DNA of 24,513 nucleotides from DATFMH01 sp035267045 (GTDB taxonomy: Bacteria; Bacteroidota; Rhodothermia; Balneolales; DATFMH01): the NCBI GenBank assembly GCA_035267045.1, contig DATFMH010000178.1:1-24513 (forward strand), in the 5' to 3' direction. How positions within the stretch are numbered: position 1 is the stretch's first letter; the number at the start of each line of letters is the position of its first letter. This document shows positions 1-8,528 of this stretch, in pieces. A model generated the notes under the pieces. That model was not told the DNA's origin and searched no databases. It worked only from the letters and a program-made list of their open reading frames with translations. Made by a program: the position numbers and the translations under genes.

Positions 1-392
1 TTTAGCCAGATCACACTGTCGGCATCTTCAACGGAAACGACAGTTTCAGAATCAAAGAGCGTATCAGCAAATGCGATAATGACTTCGCCTGCAAGAGAAT
101 CAGCTGCACAATAAACGGCATGTGCTGTCCCCAGGGCCTGATCCTGTTTATAAAATGTGGCTTTGGCATTATGCCTGGCACTCATATCACGGAGTGCTGT
201 TTTTACTTCTTCACCAAAATCTCCCAGGATAAATACAATTTCATCGATATTACGGTCGAGGGTTCGGTCAAATGTTTGTATTATACGTTCCACAATCATC
301 GTACCGGCCACCGGTAATAGTGGTTTAGGTGTTGTATGAGTGTGAGGACGTAACCGGGTTCCACGGCCTGCCATCGGTATTATTAATTTCAT
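1..392 (-). CDS. Sugar-phosphate nucleotidyltransferase, partial (5' part only)
   Basis: The first 130 codons of a nucleotidyltransferase read on the minus strand from an ATG at 392; the gene runs off the window at base 1. The protein opens MKLIIPMAGRGTRLRPHT and continues TPKPLLPVAG (residues 21-30), the NTP-binding signature of enzymes that join a sugar-1-phosphate to a nucleotide, as in glucose-1-phosphate thymidylyl- or uridylyltransferase. QALGTAHAV at about 85-93 is the second nucleotide-contact motif, and AFADT with Asp110 fits the metal-binding aspartate. Products of this family feed cell-wall, LPS or glycan synthesis. It is transcribed divergently from the Mur ligase across a 170-bp gap, consistent with an envelope role. 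The sugar and nucleotide cannot be decided from this fragment. Confidence 0.85.
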   Translation of the reverse strand, partial: MKLIIPMAGRGTRLRPHTHTTPKPLLPVAGTMIVERIIQTFDRTLDRNIDEIVFILGDFGEEVKTALRDMSARHNAKATFYKQDQALGTAHAVYCAADSLAGEVIIAFADTLFDSETVVSVEDADSVIWL

Positions 393-562
393 AAATTGTT
401 TTCTTTTTGTTTAATAGTTAACAATTCGGCTGTAAAGATAGTATAAGTTGTTATATTAAGCGACCTGTAGTGTATTTCTGATTAAAGATTGTACCAAAAG
501 GGTCTTTTTTAACGTAGTTACCTCTATAACCATTCAATTTCACAGAAAAACAAGTTAATATT

Positions 563-2200
563 TTGGGCTGGTATTTTACAGTAATTGATATTCTCGCCAT
601 ATTTTTCGTTTTACTCATGGCTCACCGGATGATCTATCGGGGACGTTTCTTCCTGCACCGTTTCCAATTGAGCGGGTATAAGATCAGGGAGTTTTGGGGT
701 TGGATGAAAGAAAACTGGACGGAATATGTCATAACCTTCGAGCATGGTTTATTAAACCTCCTCGTACTCGTACTTTTTATATTTTTTCGTAAAGAGTTAA
801 CAGAATCTTCCGTTACGATTATCGTAGTTATTTTTGCCGTTTTCTGGATGAGTTCAGTGAAAGACTACCGGGGAAAGCAAAAGAAACCCCTCGTTTTTAC
901 TCCGAGAATGAACCGCCTTGCCATTGTTTTTGCCGTTTTTTCGGTGTTACTTCCGGTATGGGGAACGAAAATTACCTATCAATACAGCTCGCTTTATTAC
1001 GATATTTATGTATTGGCCTTCACATGGGTTATCGGTGATGTGTTATTGCCATTTTTCCTGATGCTCAGTGCATCCATACTCCTTCCGTTGGAAAAATATT
1101 TCCAAAATGGATTTAAGAAGATGGCCCGCCGAAAAATTAAAAGCATGCCCGATCTTACCATCATTGCTATAACCGGCAGTTACGGTAAGACGAGTACAAA
1201 ATTTATGATCCGTGACCTCCTAAAGGAACGCTACAGTGTTTGTGTGACTCCCGGTAGTTATAATACCCCGATGGGAATCTGCAAAGTCATTAATAACGAT
1301 TTACAAGCGAGTCATCAGGTATTGGTTCTTGAAATGGGAGCGCGTTACAAAGGTAATATCAAAGAATTGTGTGACATCGCACAGCCGGATATTTCTGTTG
1401 TTACCAATGTGGGTTTAGCCCACCTCGAAACCTTCGGTTCTCAAAAAGCCATACAGGAGACAAAAGCCGAGATTATTGAAAATCTCGTTGAAAATGGCAC
1501 AGCCGTTATTAATGCGGATGATCCGTTGGTCAGGCAGATGATTGAAAAACGAAATGATATTGAAGTCATCGAAACGGGCCTGGAACAGGGTGATATAAAA
1601 GCGTCAGGTATCACCTATTCAACGGAAGGATGCTCTTTCACCGTGGATTGTTCCGGAGAGGAACAGGAGACGGTTGACATTTCGTTATTGGGCAAGCATA
1701 ATGTCCAAAACTTATTGCTGGCAATGGGTGTGGCAAAAAAAATGGGTATTCGTTTAAAAACGATGATTTTGGCTGCAAAAAAGATACAACCCGTAGAACA
1801 TCGCCTGGAGTTGAAAAGACAGGATTCCATAACGATTATCGATGATGCCTTCAATTCCAATCCGATCGGTGCTCAAAATGCTGTTGATATCCTCGCACAG
1901 TTCAATCACGGTCGCCGTGTAATCGTAACGCCGGGTATGATTGAGCTTGGGGAAAGAGAATACGATGAGAATAAAAAATTCGGCCGTTTTATTGGTAATT
2001 CAGGCATAGATATGGTGTTGCTTGTAGGTCCGGAACAAACGCGTCCGATTCAGGATGGTATTAAAGAAACAGGTTTAGAGTTGGAGAAAATGAAAGTTTT
2101 CAACAGCTTGTTCGATGCCAATAGTTTTCTCAGGGATTATTTGCAACAAGGGGATGTGGTGCTTTACGAGAATGATTTGCCGGATACATATAATGAGTGA
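563..2200 (+). CDS. Membrane-anchored MurF-like Mur ligase
   Basis: A 545-residue protein starting at a TTG; an in-frame stop at 527-529 excludes a much longer start. Residues 1 to about 185 hold around five hydrophobic segments (about 5-23, 58-76, 80-96, 116-135 and 148-175). From about 195 onward it is a Mur ligase: P-loop GSYGKTSTK (205-213, Lys209), then LEMGA, TNVGLAHLETFGS, the NADD motif, and a C-terminal domain opening HRLELKR and IDDAFNSNP. These match the central ATPase and C-terminal domains of MurF, which adds D-Ala-D-Ala to UDP-MurNAc-tripeptide. MurF's own N-terminal UDP-MurNAc-binding domain is not recognisable, and the membrane segments stand in its place. E. coli MurF is about 452 residues and soluble. 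It could be the cell's MurF or a side-branch ligase acting at the membrane on another substrate, so I give no symbol. Confidence 0.8.
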   Translation: MGWYFTVIDILAIFFVLLMAHRMIYRGRFFLHRFQLSGYKIREFWGWMKENWTEYVITFEHGLLNLLVLVLFIFFRKELTESSVTIIVVIFAVFWMSSVKDYRGKQKKPLVFTPRMNRLAIVFAVFSVLLPVWGTKITYQYSSLYYDIYVLAFTWVIGDVLLPFFLMLSASILLPLEKYFQNGFKKMARRKIKSMPDLTIIAITGSYGKTSTKFMIRDLLKERYSVCVTPGSYNTPMGICKVINNDLQASHQVLVLEMGARYKGNIKELCDIAQPDISVVTNVGLAHLETFGSQKAIQETKAEIIENLVENGTAVINADDPLVRQMIEKRNDIEVIETGLEQGDIKASGITYSTEGCSFTVDCSGEEQETVDISLLGKHNVQNLLLAMGVAKKMGIRLKTMILAAKKIQPVEHRLELKRQDSITIIDDAFNSNPIGAQNAVDILAQFNHGRRVIVTPGMIELGEREYDENKKFGRFIGNSGIDMVLLVGPEQTRPIQDGIKETGLELEKMKVFNSLFDANSFLRDYLQQGDVVLYENDLPDTYNE

Positions 2201-2427
2201 ACGAAATGGAACGCGTTAGAAGCGTATTAAGCGGATGAACCACCGTTTTTTCCCAAAAAGGTATGGGGATAGATATGAGAGATAATATTTCAGAAAAAGA
2301 TGGAATGTGAAATAAAACTTAACGTGCTGTCAGCGTAAAACTGTGGCAGCTAAAATAATCCCGGCAAACCTGTCAACCCAGGCCATCCCTATTCTAATAA
2401 TTAACCGGGCTTTTCTTTGTGCCTTCA

Positions 2428-3660
2428 CTATTCGTAGCGAATGGCATCGGCGGGGACTACTTTGGAGGCCCGTGTAGCAGGATACCAACTGGCAAGAACG
2501 CAAAGCAGCAGGCTGCCCAGCGTAACAATAAGGACATCTGAAGCCTGAATATTTACCGGGTATGCCGATACAATAAATGACTGTGCGCCGGCAAGTTTCA
2601 CCAATCCATATGTTTTTTGCAGCCAGCTAAGCAACAAACCGGTTATACCCCCGAAACCACATCCGATCAGGCCAATAAAAAAACCTTGTTTCAGGAAGAT
2701 GCGTTTGATATCGGAAGGGCTGAAGCCCATGGTCAACATTATTCCGATATCCCGGTTTTTCTGAAGTACGATCATTGTTAATGATCCGACAATATTCAAA
2801 ACGGCGACGAGAACGATAATCATAAGAATCAGGTAAGCGCCCCATTTTTCCAGGTACATTACATCATAAAGCGGCTTCTGAAGATCGTACCAGGTTTTTA
2901 TAGTATAGTTTTTACCCAGCATATTTTGCAATCGGGCTTTGACCGCATTAGCATCCTCGTGAGTGTTAAGTTTGATATCAATTCCGGTGATACCGTTGCG
3001 AAGGTGGAAAAGACGCCGGGCTGCCCTCAAATCCACAAAAACGACTGATCCTTCGAAAATTTGGCGGAGCCGGAATGCGCCGCGTATCTCAAAACGATAA
3101 TTGCTTGGTCCGGCAAACTGGGTCAGTGCTTTCTGCATGCCTTGTGCACTCATCAGGGAAACTTTATCGCCTGTTGTGAGATGTAACTGGTTTATCAGCT
3201 CATCGCCAATTAATATGCCGGGCAGCCTGTTTTGCACACTTAAATTGAATTTACCTTCGGTGATGCTGTTTTTATGCTCATTCAATGGGAAAAACCGGTC
3301 GGGCCGGACACCACGAACAATTACAACTTTATCCCGTTCTGAAGTATTGGCCAGAATACATTTACCCTGTGCATACGGGGATATGACTCTTATCTCGGGA
3401 ATATTGGACAAATCATTTTTCAGGCTGTCGGTCAGAACGAACGATTTATTCGTTGTGGATACAATACGGATATCCGGGTCGTAGGATAGCAGCATATTTT
3501 TAACCAGGTCAAAAAATCCGTTAAAAACGGATAAGACAATGATGAGCAAGGCGGTACCAATAGTTACACCCACGATACTTATTAACGTCAGCGTTGATAT
3601 AAGTGAGATATGCTGCTTTGAAAAGAGATATTTGCGGGCGATAAAATTGGTAATTTTCAT
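2428..3660 (-). CDS. LolC/LolE-family ABC transporter permease
   Basis: A 410-residue FtsX/LolCE-type permease starting at ATG 3660. The short cytoplasmic start (NFIARKYLFSK) is typical of LolC/E. It is followed by TM1 at about 20-48, a large periplasmic domain at about 50-268, and three more TM helices at about 275-300, 325-347 and 374-392. The end, ASWYPATRASKVVPADAIRYE, is the classic family tail. In known relatives two such subunits and the LolD ATPase lift lipoproteins from the inner membrane towards LolA. No LolD is in the window and the gene is flanked by genes on the opposite strand, so it appears to be transcribed alone. A single LolC/E-like protein could work as a homodimer, as LolF does in some bacteria. 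A more general MacB-like export role is the alternative. Confidence 0.88.
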   Translation of the reverse strand: MKITNFIARKYLFSKQHISLISTLTLISIVGVTIGTALLIIVLSVFNGFFDLVKNMLLSYDPDIRIVSTTNKSFVLTDSLKNDLSNIPEIRVISPYAQGKCILANTSERDKVVIVRGVRPDRFFPLNEHKNSITEGKFNLSVQNRLPGILIGDELINQLHLTTGDKVSLMSAQGMQKALTQFAGPSNYRFEIRGAFRLRQIFEGSVVFVDLRAARRLFHLRNGITGIDIKLNTHEDANAVKARLQNMLGKNYTIKTWYDLQKPLYDVMYLEKWGAYLILMIIVLVAVLNIVGSLTMIVLQKNRDIGIMLTMGFSPSDIKRIFLKQGFFIGLIGCGFGGITGLLLSWLQKTYGLVKLAGAQSFIVSAYPVNIQASDVLIVTLGSLLLCVLASWYPATRASKVVPADAIRYE

Positions 3661-3786
3661 AATTTTAAATAAAAGTGAGGGGTAATCACTTGAGTATAAT
3701 TGAAAAAGCTAAATCTTACGATAAAATTTTCATATTTTAACCACTCGTCTGCTTAATAATATTATACATTAGTTAAAATAACATTA

Positions 3787-5991
3787 GTGGAATTCAAAGA
3801 AACTATTAAAGCCATTGTTCGGGGTCAATACGGAAATCCATTTTCAGTATTGGGAATGCATCAGGTTGTTAAAAAGAATAAATCAGCCATCGCTATTCGT
3901 ACCTTCCAGCCTTATACAAAAAGTGTAAAGGTACGATATAACAATGGATCTTCCTCAAAGGAAATGGTAAAACTGGATTCCAAAGGATTTTACGAAACCG
4001 TCTTTACAGATAAAAATGAATTTTTCCCGTATACCCTGCAGATAGAGAAAGATAATACGACGTACGAAATTACCGACCCCTACAGTTATGGGCCGTTAAT
4101 TAGCGATTTCGATTTACAGATATGGGGTGAAGGAAATCATACAAAGGCCTATGAACTACTCGGCGCCCATATCAAAGAAATAGATGGAGTCCGGGGAACA
4201 CATTTCGTTGTATGTGCTCCAAGTGCTTCGAGAGTAAGTGTTATTGGTGATTTTAATAACTGGGATGGCCGGACCCACGTGATGCGTAAATTTTATGATC
4301 AGGGATTGTGGGAATTGTTTATTCCAGGAGTGGATGAAGGAGTACTCTACAAATATGAGATAGCCAATGCGGCTATGGATTTCCCATTGGTAAAAACGGA
4401 TCCATATGCTGTTTTCATGGAGAAGAGGCCCGATACGGCTTCCATTGTTTACTCATTGGATGGATATAACTGGGAAGATGAGAAATGGATGGAGAATCGT
4501 CAGGACAAACAGGCTTTGGATGCACCGGTTTCGATATACGAAGTGCACCTTGGTTCCTGGAAACGTAAAGATGATGATACGGAGGACGGGTTTTTAAGCT
4601 ATCATGAATTGGCAGATGATTTGATTCCATACGCTAAATCGCTGGGTTATACTCACCTGGAATTATTACCCATTGCAGAGCATCCGTATGATCCTTCATG
4701 GGGGTATCAGGTAACCGGTTATTATGCACCAACAAGCCGTTTTGGCAATCCAAAGGATTTTATGTACTTCATCGATCAATGCCACAAAAACGATTTGGGA
4801 GTGATCATTGATTGGGTACCCGCTCATTTTGCCAAGGATGCACACGGACTTCACTTTTTTGACGGAACACACCTTTATGAACATGAGGATGCACGTCTTG
4901 GAGAGCATAAAGACTGGGGGACCAATATTTTCAACTTCGGCCGTACAGAAGTGATGAATTTTCTGATATCGAATGCTGTTTATTGGCTCGATAAATATCA
5001 TATCGATGGTTTACGCGTTGATGCGGTGGCGTCGATGTTATACCTGGATTATTCCCGCGAAGAAGGCGAGTGGATCCCAAACGAGTATGGCGGCCGTGAA
5101 AATATTCAAGCCATTAATTTTTTAAAACGTTTTAATGAAGTCACTCATCTCGATTTTCCCGGAATTATGACGGCAGCCGAGGAATCAACGGCGTGGCCCA
5201 TGGTTTCGCGTCCAACCTACTTAGGGGGACTCGGATTTGATTATAAATGGAATATGGGCTGGATGAATGATACTTTGAAATACATTGAAGTAGACCCCCT
5301 TTTTCGCAAGCATCATCATCATCAAATAACATTTTCGATGATTTATGCATTTACGGAAAATTTTATATTACCCTTTTCCCACGATGAAGTAGTACATATG
5401 AAGCGTTCTATGCTGGGAAAAATGCCCGGTGATGATTGGCAAAAATTTGCTAACTTACGCCTGCTTTATACTTATATGATCATGCATCCTGGTAAAAAGT
5501 TGCTTTTTATGGGAAGTGAATTCGGACAATGGTCGGAATGGAATGAAAAATCGCAGCTTGAGTGGCATCTGTTAAATTGGGAACCACATAAGGGGATACG
5601 GAATCTTGTTAAAGGGCTAAATACAATTTACGTTAATGAGCCGTCTTTATACCAGGTGGATTTTGATTGGAGTGGCTTCGACTGGGTTGATTTTTCGGAT
5701 GTCGATCATAGTATTTTATCATTTATACGGTACAGCAAAGATAAAAAAGAGCATATGGTCGGTGTATTTAATTTTACACCTACTGTACACGAAGAATATA
5801 AAGTAGGAGTTCCTGAAGAAGGTATTTATGAGGAAGTGTTTAATAGCGACGATTCAAAGTATGGTGGAAGCAATGTTGTAAATGATGACTTGCATACACA
5901 GGCAGGAGAGTGGCAAAATAAACCGTTTTCTGTTTCTTTGTCTATACCACCGCTGGCAGGCATAATTATCAAATTAAAAAAACGTGGATAA
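3787..5991 (+). CDS. glgB: 1,4-alpha-glucan branching enzyme (GH13)
   Basis: A 734-residue protein starting at GTG, close to the 728 residues of E. coli GlgB. It cuts alpha-1,4-glucan chains and reattaches them as alpha-1,6 branches during glycogen synthesis in the cytoplasm. An N-terminal module with GQYGNPFSVLGMH is followed by a CBM48 domain (VCAPSASRVSVIGDFNNWD at about 142-160), the GH13 barrel, and a C-terminal beta domain. The four conserved GH13 regions are complete: DWVPAHF, GLRVDAVA with the nucleophile Asp412, AAEEST with the acid/base Glu465, and PFSHDE with Asp533. All three sit a constant seven residues after the E. coli equivalents (405, 458, 526). It is the first gene of the glycogen cluster, divergent from the permease across a 126-bp gap. 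Confidence 0.97.
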   Translation: MEFKETIKAIVRGQYGNPFSVLGMHQVVKKNKSAIAIRTFQPYTKSVKVRYNNGSSSKEMVKLDSKGFYETVFTDKNEFFPYTLQIEKDNTTYEITDPYSYGPLISDFDLQIWGEGNHTKAYELLGAHIKEIDGVRGTHFVVCAPSASRVSVIGDFNNWDGRTHVMRKFYDQGLWELFIPGVDEGVLYKYEIANAAMDFPLVKTDPYAVFMEKRPDTASIVYSLDGYNWEDEKWMENRQDKQALDAPVSIYEVHLGSWKRKDDDTEDGFLSYHELADDLIPYAKSLGYTHLELLPIAEHPYDPSWGYQVTGYYAPTSRFGNPKDFMYFIDQCHKNDLGVIIDWVPAHFAKDAHGLHFFDGTHLYEHEDARLGEHKDWGTNIFNFGRTEVMNFLISNAVYWLDKYHIDGLRVDAVASMLYLDYSREEGEWIPNEYGGRENIQAINFLKRFNEVTHLDFPGIMTAAEESTAWPMVSRPTYLGGLGFDYKWNMGWMNDTLKYIEVDPLFRKHHHHQITFSMIYAFTENFILPFSHDEVVHMKRSMLGKMPGDDWQKFANLRLLYTYMIMHPGKKLLFMGSEFGQWSEWNEKSQLEWHLLNWEPHKGIRNLVKGLNTIYVNEPSLYQVDFDWSGFDWVDFSDVDHSILSFIRYSKDKKEHMVGVFNFTPTVHEEYKVGVPEEGIYEEVFNSDDSKYGGSNVVNDDLHTQAGEWQNKPFSVSLSIPPLAGIIIKLKKRG

Positions 5992-6000
5992 TAATATTGG

Positions 6001-6040
6001 TGCAACTGCATTACATATCTAAGAATCGAGTGCAGTTGCA
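6001..6040. repeat. Perfect 10-bp inverted repeat between glgB and malQ
   Basis: TGCAACTGCA (6001-6010) and TGCAGTTGCA (6031-6040) are exact reverse complements separated by 20 bp. They fill most of the 75-bp glgB-malQ gap, and the second arm ends 26 bp before the malQ ATG. No T-run follows, so a simple intrinsic terminator is unlikely. It could be a protein-binding operator, an RNA stem tuning malQ expression, or an mRNA processing or stability element. Confidence 0.6.
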
Positions 6041-6066
6041 ATTATGTGTATTGATCTGAAAGAATT

Positions 6067-7617
6067 ATGAAATTTAAACGATCGAGTGGAACCCTGGTCC
6101 ATCCAACCTCTTTCCCGACACCTTATGGAATGGGGGATTTAGGGCCTTCAGCAAATACATTTATTGATTTTTTGGAAGAAACGTATCAATCCGTCTGGCA
6201 GATACTTCCACTAACACCTACCGGGTATGGTAATTCCCCATACGCCAGTTATTCGGCATTTGCCGGAAATCATTATTTGATAAGTCCTGATCTGTTAGTT
6301 GATAAGGGGCTGCTTTCAACCGCAGAAGTTAAAGATTCAATCATAGATCAAACCTGTAAGGTAGATTATGAGCGGGCTTTTCAAGTAAAAGATAAGTTAT
6401 TAGCGTTGGCTTCGGATCGTTTTTATGAAAATGCTACATTGAAAGAATTAGAGAATTTTGAAACGTTCAAAACAGATAATGACTACTGGATCCATGATTA
6501 TGCCCTTTTCATGGCTTGCCTTGAGCACTTCGATAAGAAACCCTGGAATAAATGGGAAACCGGATTGACCAGGCGACATAAACGGTCGCTGGATAAATAT
6601 CGCAAGATGCTCAAAGAGCGCATCGATTATCATTATTGGCTTCAATATGAATTTTTCGATGAATGGTTTGCATTACGGTCTTATGCAAATAGAAAAGGGA
6701 TTATGATCATCGGTGATATCCCTATTTTTGTAGATCACAACAGTGCCGATGTTTGGTCACATTCGGAGTATTATGAAGTGGATGACGAAGGAAACAGGGT
6801 ACTTGTTTCCGGTGTCCCGCCCGATTACTTCAGTGAAACAGGTCAATTATGGGGTAATCCGTTGTACAAATGGAAAAAGCTTGAGAAAAATGGTTTCGAT
6901 TGGTGGTTAAAACGGTTTGAACAGATGTTTAATCTTTTTGATGCCATACGGGTCGATCATTTTCGAGGATTTGAAGCCTATTGGCAGGTTGAAGCAACAG
7001 AAGAAACAGCTATCAACGGGCGATGGGTGAAAGGGCCCGGTTATAAGTTGTTTGATACTATTAAAAAAGAGCTGGGTGAGTTACCGATAATAGCTGAAGA
7101 TCTTGGAGTATTGACCGAAGAGGTTAACCTGTTACGGGATAATTATAACTTCCCGGGGATGAAAATCCTGCAATTTGCCTTTTCTGATAATGAAGCTAAT
7201 AGTTTTCTTCCACATAACTATGTCAATAATAACTGTGTGGTTTATACCGGTACACATGATAATGACACCACATTAGGCTGGTATAACTCAGCAACCGACC
7301 TTGAAAAGCATAGGGCCAGGGAATATACCAGGTCTGATGGTTCGAATATCAATTGGGAGCTGATCCGCGTTGGTATGTTTTCGGTGGCAAGAATGGCTAT
7401 ATTCCCTCTTCAGGATTATATGAACCTTGAAAGTGATCACAGAATGAATTATCCCGGTACTTCAACGGGAAACTGGGATTGGCGTTACACACAAGATATG
7501 CTGGATAATATTGATCGTGAACATATCCGTTTTTTGATAAAATTATCGAACAGAGACGGCAAAAGTGGAGCCAAAGATGCCAATCTGGTATCTATAGAAA
7601 CCGAAGAGGTCAGTTAA
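6067..7617 (+). CDS. malQ: 4-alpha-glucanotransferase (amylomaltase, GH77)
   Basis: A 516-residue protein from ATG 6067, the short (about 500-residue) amylomaltase type seen in Thermus rather than the longer E. coli MalQ. It moves maltodextrin segments between alpha-1,4-glucan chains. The N-terminal RSSGTLVHPTSFPTPYGMGD and LPLTPTGYGNSPYASYSAFAGN are hallmark GH77 sequences. The catalytic residues are present: Asp297 in IRVDHFRG (nucleophile), Glu344 in IIAEDLG (acid/base) and Asp398 in GTHDND. The end (NWDWRYTQDML) is also typical, so the protein looks complete and active. It follows glgB in the same orientation and very likely acts on the same glucan pool. Confidence 0.96.
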   Translation: MKFKRSSGTLVHPTSFPTPYGMGDLGPSANTFIDFLEETYQSVWQILPLTPTGYGNSPYASYSAFAGNHYLISPDLLVDKGLLSTAEVKDSIIDQTCKVDYERAFQVKDKLLALASDRFYENATLKELENFETFKTDNDYWIHDYALFMACLEHFDKKPWNKWETGLTRRHKRSLDKYRKMLKERIDYHYWLQYEFFDEWFALRSYANRKGIMIIGDIPIFVDHNSADVWSHSEYYEVDDEGNRVLVSGVPPDYFSETGQLWGNPLYKWKKLEKNGFDWWLKRFEQMFNLFDAIRVDHFRGFEAYWQVEATEETAINGRWVKGPGYKLFDTIKKELGELPIIAEDLGVLTEEVNLLRDNYNFPGMKILQFAFSDNEANSFLPHNYVNNNCVVYTGTHDNDTTLGWYNSATDLEKHRAREYTRSDGSNINWELIRVGMFSVARMAIFPLQDYMNLESDHRMNYPGTSTGNWDWRYTQDMLDNIDREHIRFLIKLSNRDGKSGAKDANLVSIETEEVS

Positions 7618-7681
7618 AACTTTAAAATGTGGCCTTAAATTAGTAAATTCGACAGATATATTTTTACCTAAAACCGCTCAT

Positions 7682-8503
7682 ATGAATTTTAAACTCAATA
7701 ATCTACCAAAAAGGTCGAAAAAACCAAGAGATAACGGTTTAACGCTGGTTCTTGATAAAGGATACAGTGTACGACAAGTAGAAGATTTCCTGGAAACATC
7801 TGCTGATTATACCGATATTGTCAAGTTGGGTTGGGGAACATCTTATGTAACTCCAAAGCTTCCAGAAAAAATTGCCGCCTATCACAGTGCTGGAATACCC
7901 GTTTATTTCGGGGGTACGCTTTTTGAGGCTTATGTATTACGTGATCAACTGGATGCCTACCTGCGCTTGCTTGATCATTATAAAATCGGGCATGTTGAAG
8001 TCTCAAACGGTACCATTTGGTTATCGGAGGAGAAAAAACGAAATATTGTTTCAGAATTGAGTAAAAACTTTACCGTTCTCTCTGAAGTAGGCAGTAAAAA
8101 TCCTAATGATATCATACCCCCGTATAAATGGGTTAAAATGATCAAGGCTGAACTTGAAGCCGGTGCCTGGAAGATCATTTGTGAGGCACGTGAAAGCGGT
8201 ACGGTTGGCGTGTTCAGGCCCAATGGTGAAGTACGATCAGGTTTAATCGACGAGATCGTAGATCAGGTTGGTGTCGATGACTTATTATTTGAAGCGCCTC
8301 AAAAAGGACAGCAGGTTTGGTTTATTAAAAAACTGGGAACCAATGTAAATGTAGGTAATATACATCCCGCTGAGGTGATCCCGCTTGAAACGTTGCGTCT
8401 GGGTTTAAGAAGCGACACTTTATTTGAGTTTTTCTCGCTGGATGACGATATAGATCACATTCAGATCGATTCGGATGAATCATATAATGACAAAGAATCA
8501 TAA
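7682..8503 (+). CDS. comA: Phosphosulfolactate synthase (ComA family)
   Basis: A 273-residue single-domain protein from ATG 7682, the usual family length. Conserved ComA stretches run in order: DNGLTLVLDKG (17-27), KLGWGTSYV (48-56), PVYFGGTLFE (73-82), VEVSNGT, SEVGSK, EARESGTVGVF, and LFEAPQKGQQ. The family is a TIM barrel that adds sulfite to phosphoenolpyruvate to make (R)-2-phospho-3-sulfolactate. This is the first step of coenzyme M synthesis in methanogens, and the enzyme makes sulfolactate in some bacteria such as Bacillus (YitD). It lies 64 bp after malQ and 25 bp before the GT5 gene, on the same strand. No comB, comC or sulfonolipid gene is in the window, so the end product is unknown. 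Family assignment is firm; the exact product is inference. Confidence 0.88.
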   Translation: MNFKLNNLPKRSKKPRDNGLTLVLDKGYSVRQVEDFLETSADYTDIVKLGWGTSYVTPKLPEKIAAYHSAGIPVYFGGTLFEAYVLRDQLDAYLRLLDHYKIGHVEVSNGTIWLSEEKKRNIVSELSKNFTVLSEVGSKNPNDIIPPYKWVKMIKAELEAGAWKIICEARESGTVGVFRPNGEVRSGLIDEIVDQVGVDDLLFEAPQKGQQVWFIKKLGTNVNVGNIHPAEVIPLETLRLGLRSDTLFEFFSLDDDIDHIQIDSDESYNDKES

Positions 8504-8528
8504 CTATTTAATAAGAAAATATTAAGGT

